Shown one piece after another: positions 43,404-45,658 of a stretch of DNA of 45,658 bases (position 1 is the first letter of the stretch; every line of letters starts with the position of its first letter). The translations under genes and the position numbers were made by a program. Location of the stretch: positions 1 through 45,658 of the forward strand of contig JAFRSP010000012.1 of the NCBI GenBank assembly GCA_017427525.1, written 5' to 3'. The stretch comes from Clostridia bacterium. GTDB taxonomy: Bacteria; Bacillota; Clostridia; Oscillospirales; Feifaniaceae. Below the pieces are notes generated by a model that did no database searches, was not told the origin of the DNA, and was given only the letters and a program-made list of their open reading frames with translations.

Positions 43404-44246
43404 TTAGAAGGTGGGAACCACAGCGCCGTCGTAGGTGTTGTTGATATAGTCGCGAACCGCATCGGTGTGCAGGGAATCGAGCAGGTCAAGCGCGGCCTGG
43501 TTGGTTTCGTTGCCTTCCTTGACGCAGAGGATGTTGGCATAGGTGACGGCTGCAAGAGAATCCTTGTCCTCGATGGCCAGAGCATCGGAGGCATGGAGGC
43601 CGGCCTGGATGGCATAGTTGCCGTTGACAACGCCGATATCGGCATCGGGCAGGGCAAGGGCGACCTGGGCAGCTTCGAGTTCCTTGATCTAGAAGTTGTG
43701 GGGATTCTCGGCAATGTCGACGACGGTGGCGCTCAGGCCGACGTTCTCAGCCAGCTTGATAAGGCCGTTGGCCTCGAGCAGCAGCAGGGCGCGGGCTTCG
43801 TTGGTGCCGTCGTTGGGCACGGCGATAACGGCGCCGTCGGGCAGGTCGGCCAGAGCGGCGGTTTTGCCGGCATAGATGCCGATGGGCTCATAGTGAACGG
43901 TGCCGACCGTGACGATATGGGTGTCGTGATCGGCATTGAATCCGTCGAGATAGGGCTGATGCTGGAAGTAGTTCGCATCGAGATCGCCGCTCTCCAGGGC
44001 GAGGTTGGGCTGCACATAGTCGGTATATTCGATGATTTCGAGCTTGTAGCCCTTGGCCTCGAAATCGGCGCGGGCAGCCTCAAGCACTTCGGCGTGGGGG
44101 GTGATGGAAGCGCCAACCTTGAAGGTCACAGGCTCGGCGGTGGAATCATCATCGGCGGGAGCATCATCTTCGGTCTTGGAGCAGGCCGCGAAGACCAGAC
44201 AGACCACAAGCAGCAGAGCCAGCAGGATGGAAAGCTTCTTTTTCAT
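43404..44246 (-). CDS. metQ: Methionine ABC transporter substrate-binding lipoprotein MetQ, with in-frame TAG
   Basis: 280 residues if TAG codon 186 is read as an amino acid, the normal NlpA/MetQ length; 185 if it stops. ATG 44246 follows AAAGGAG. Lipoprotein signal with lipobox VFAAC (Cys22). The part before TAG has VGASITPHAEVLE, YTDYVQPNLALESGDLDANYFQH and ENPHNF. The part after TAG continues in the same frame with IKELEAAQVALALPDADIGV, VNGNYAIQAGL and YANILCVKEGN to TAA 43404-43406. Captures D/L-methionine for MetI-MetN, encoded upstream. The TAG position is variable in the family (Lys, Glu, Gln and others by recall), so an inserted residue would be tolerated. Confidence 0.88.
43689..43691 (-). 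other. In-frame TAG codon inside metQ
   Basis: Codon 186, context AAC TTC TAG ATC AAG, in the middle of the binding-protein fold. 94 sense codons with normal GC-rich third positions follow before TAA. Stopping here would remove a third of the fold. Confidence 0.88.
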
Positions 44247-44444
44247 GGGAACATCTCCTTTTGATTTATTTTGGTTTTGGGTTTTGTTTGAAGAAAATGG
44301 GATGTATAAAAGAGGCTTGTGCGGAGAATGGAACTTTGCGATATATGACCGGTCGCTGAAATGGAGCGATCCCGCTCCGGAGAAGATGGGGAAGGGTTTC
44401 GGAGCGCGGCCGCGGTCCGAACCGTCCTGCAAGGGGAAAAAGCC

Positions 44445-45107
44445 TCAGCGGACGCGCTTGTCGACCGCGCGCGCAGCCTTCTCACCCAGGGTTTGGAAGA
44501 GCTGCACGATCAGGCTTAAGAACACGACCATGACCCACAAAATGTTGGTCTGGGTGCGGTAATACCCATAGTTGATGGCGATGGCGCCAAGCCCGCCTCC
44601 GCCGACGATACCGGCCATGGCGGAATAACCGAGGATGGTGGTGGTGGCGATGGCGGCTCCCATCAGCAGGGAGGGCTTCGCCTCCGGAAGCAGCACCTTG
44701 CAGACGATCTGGAAGGTGGAGGCTCCCATCGACTGCGCGGCCTCGATCACACCCGCGTCGACCTCCTTGACCGAGCTCTCCACCATGCGGGCCACAAAGG
44801 GAAAAGCGGCGATGATCAGAGGCGGAATCATGGCGGTGGAGCCGATAGAGGTTCCCACGATCTTGCGGGTTGTGGGGATGAGAGCCATCAAAAGGATGAG
44901 AAAGGGAACCGAGCGGAGCAGATTGACGATGGTGCCGAGCACCTTGTTGAGCGTGGGCATGGGATGGATGCCGGCGGGATCCGAGATCACCAGGATCAGA
45001 CCCAGCGGAAGCCCGAACACATAGGCCATGAAGGTGGAGCCCAGGGTCATATAGAAGGTCTCCAGGATTCCCGTGCCGATTAGCTGGAGCATTTTCGGGG
45101 AAAACAT
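44445..45107 (-). CDS. metI: Methionine ABC transporter permease MetI
   Basis: 220 residues, family length. Five membrane helices; the coupling EAA-type loop reads EAAQSMGASTFQIVCKVLLPEAKPSLL, the contact for the MetN ATPase. Other markers: LLRSVPFLILLMALIPTTR and GGGGLGAIAINYGY. ATG 45107 abuts the metN stop (TAA then ATG), so the two are coupled. About 200 bases separate it from metQ downstream. Confidence 0.95.
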   Translation of the reverse strand: MFSPKMLQLIGTGILETFYMTLGSTFMAYVFGLPLGLILVISDPAGIHPMPTLNKVLGTIVNLLRSVPFLILLMALIPTTRKIVGTSIGSTAMIPPLIIAAFPFVARMVESSVKEVDAGVIEAAQSMGASTFQIVCKVLLPEAKPSLLMGAAIATTTILGYSAMAGIVGGGGLGAIAINYGYYRTQTNILWVMVVFLSLIVQLFQTLGEKAARAVDKRVR

Positions 45108-45658
45108 TTACACATCCTCCTCCTGATAGGAAACCCCCTGCTGCTTCAGATAGAGCAGCATCCGCGAAACGGCGGAGGGGTTGTCGGGAAGCTGGAGCAC
45201 AAGCTGTCCGAAGGTTTTTCCGTCGATCACTTGGGTATTGGCCGAAAGAATGCTGACCGGAGCGCCGGATTCGAGCACCATATTTGCCACGATCGGCGCG
45301 TCGGTCTTGGAACCGTCAAAGGAGAGACGCAGCCGCTTGCCAAAATCAAAATTCTCCTGCCCGCTGTCGTTCGGATAGATCAGCTTCTTTGCCGCTTCGC
45401 TCTTGGGATTGAGAAAGATCTCTTCCACATCCCCGAGCTCCTGCACCTGGGCGTCGGAGAGGATGGCGACCCGGTGGCAGATCTCCTGGATCACCTTCAT
45501 CTCATGCGTGATGATCACGATGGTCAGCCCGAAATCCCGGTTGATCTCGCGCAGCAGAGAGAGGATCGACTGGGTGGTAGCGGGATCGAGAGCCGAGGTG
45601 GGCTCGTCGCACAGCAGCACCTTGGGGTTGGAGGCCAGCGCGCGGGCGATGGCGATGC
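45108..45658 (-). CDS. metN: Methionine ABC transporter ATPase MetN, C-terminal part (runs off the window)
   Basis: About 183 codons are seen, without the start. Visible parts: the helix after the signature motif (AIARALASNP), Walker B LLCDEPTSALD, H-loop IITHEM, and a C-terminal NIL domain (about the last 90 residues, ending GVSYQEEDV) that senses methionine to inhibit transport in this family. First gene of the metN-metI-metQ order on minus; its promoter and any S-box/SAM riboswitch would be outside the window. Confidence 0.93.
   Translation of the reverse strand, partial: IAIARALASNPKVLLCDEPTSALDPATTQSILSLLREINRDFGLTIVIITHEMKVIQEICHRVAILSDAQVQELGDVEEIFLNPKSEAAKKLIYPNDSGQENFDFGKRLRLSFDGSKTDAPIVANMVLESGAPVSILSANTQVIDGKTFGQLVLQLPDNPSAVSRMLLYLKQQGVSYQEEDV

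Noticed and set aside
40556-43691. Selenocysteine or programmed frameshift as the reason for the broken genes
   Set aside because: The codons are TAG, not TGA, and the frame is unchanged on both sides; no SECIS-like hairpin or slippery site was seen directly after.
1-45658. Prophage, insertion sequence, CRISPR array, toxin-antitoxin pair
   Set aside because: Looked for integrases, transposases, regular spaced repeats and small paired genes; none found.

Overview
The window looks like the chromosome of a spore-forming, GC-rich clostridial Firmicute (Oscillospiraceae/Ruminococcaceae-like; the family is inferred). Supporting genes are a SpoIIQ-type LytM protein, a SleB-type cortex hydrolase, RNase Y, HemZ, a fused FeoA-FeoB, an Asp23/DAK (FakA-like) pair, many TTG/GTG starts behind strong AGGAGG ribosome sites, and a surface enzyme with SLH domains. 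I saw no phage, insertion sequence, CRISPR array, rRNA or tRNA.

Layout: 1-707 is the start of an APC-type permease, separated from a divergent TetR regulator (1520-2092) by a very AT-rich tract. 2773-5332 is a small operon: an autoregulated-looking TetR gene, a CAAX-type membrane protease fused in frame to a GNAT acetyltransferase, and a second GNAT. 5638-8518 (minus) holds a two-component system followed by a Lin0512-family gene. 8755-14820 (minus) holds cca, sucD, sucC and feoAB. 14966-16633 is a membrane-anchored GH26-like glycosidase. 16771-20545 (minus) holds a small anchored protein, a split ChrA transporter and a 630-residue membrane protein of unknown function. 20798-23119 (plus) holds an archaeal-type (DTD2/GEK1) D-aminoacyl-tRNA deacylase and an M20 amidohydrolase. 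23290-24114 is spoIIQ-like; 24249-25458 is an alkyladenine glycosylase and a stand-alone pyruvate-kinase C-terminal domain. 25667-28770 (minus) is dtd, an MBL hydrolase, hemZ and a zinc-ribbon protein. 29128-36331 (minus) holds asp23-dak, pgeF with a peptide-binding lipoprotein, ymdB and rny. 36547-38440 is sleB and an M24 aminopeptidase. 38885-45658 (minus) holds an S15 X-Pro dipeptidyl-peptidase with InlB-like repeats and SLH domains, then metQ, metI and metN (metN runs off the end).

The most striking observation concerns UAG. The two surface/export genes at 38885-43159 and 43404-44246 each contain exactly one in-frame TAG, and after it the same frame continues with unmistakable homologous protein (94 more MetQ residues; the last strand of the peptidase plus its repeats and SLH anchor). 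I checked the terminal stop of all 37 genes whose ends lie in the window: 16 TAA, 21 TGA, none TAG. TAG may therefore be read as an amino acid here (suppressor tRNA, pyrrolysine or reassignment). The alternative is two independent nonsense mutations or sequence errors. No suppressor tRNA or pyl gene lies in this window.
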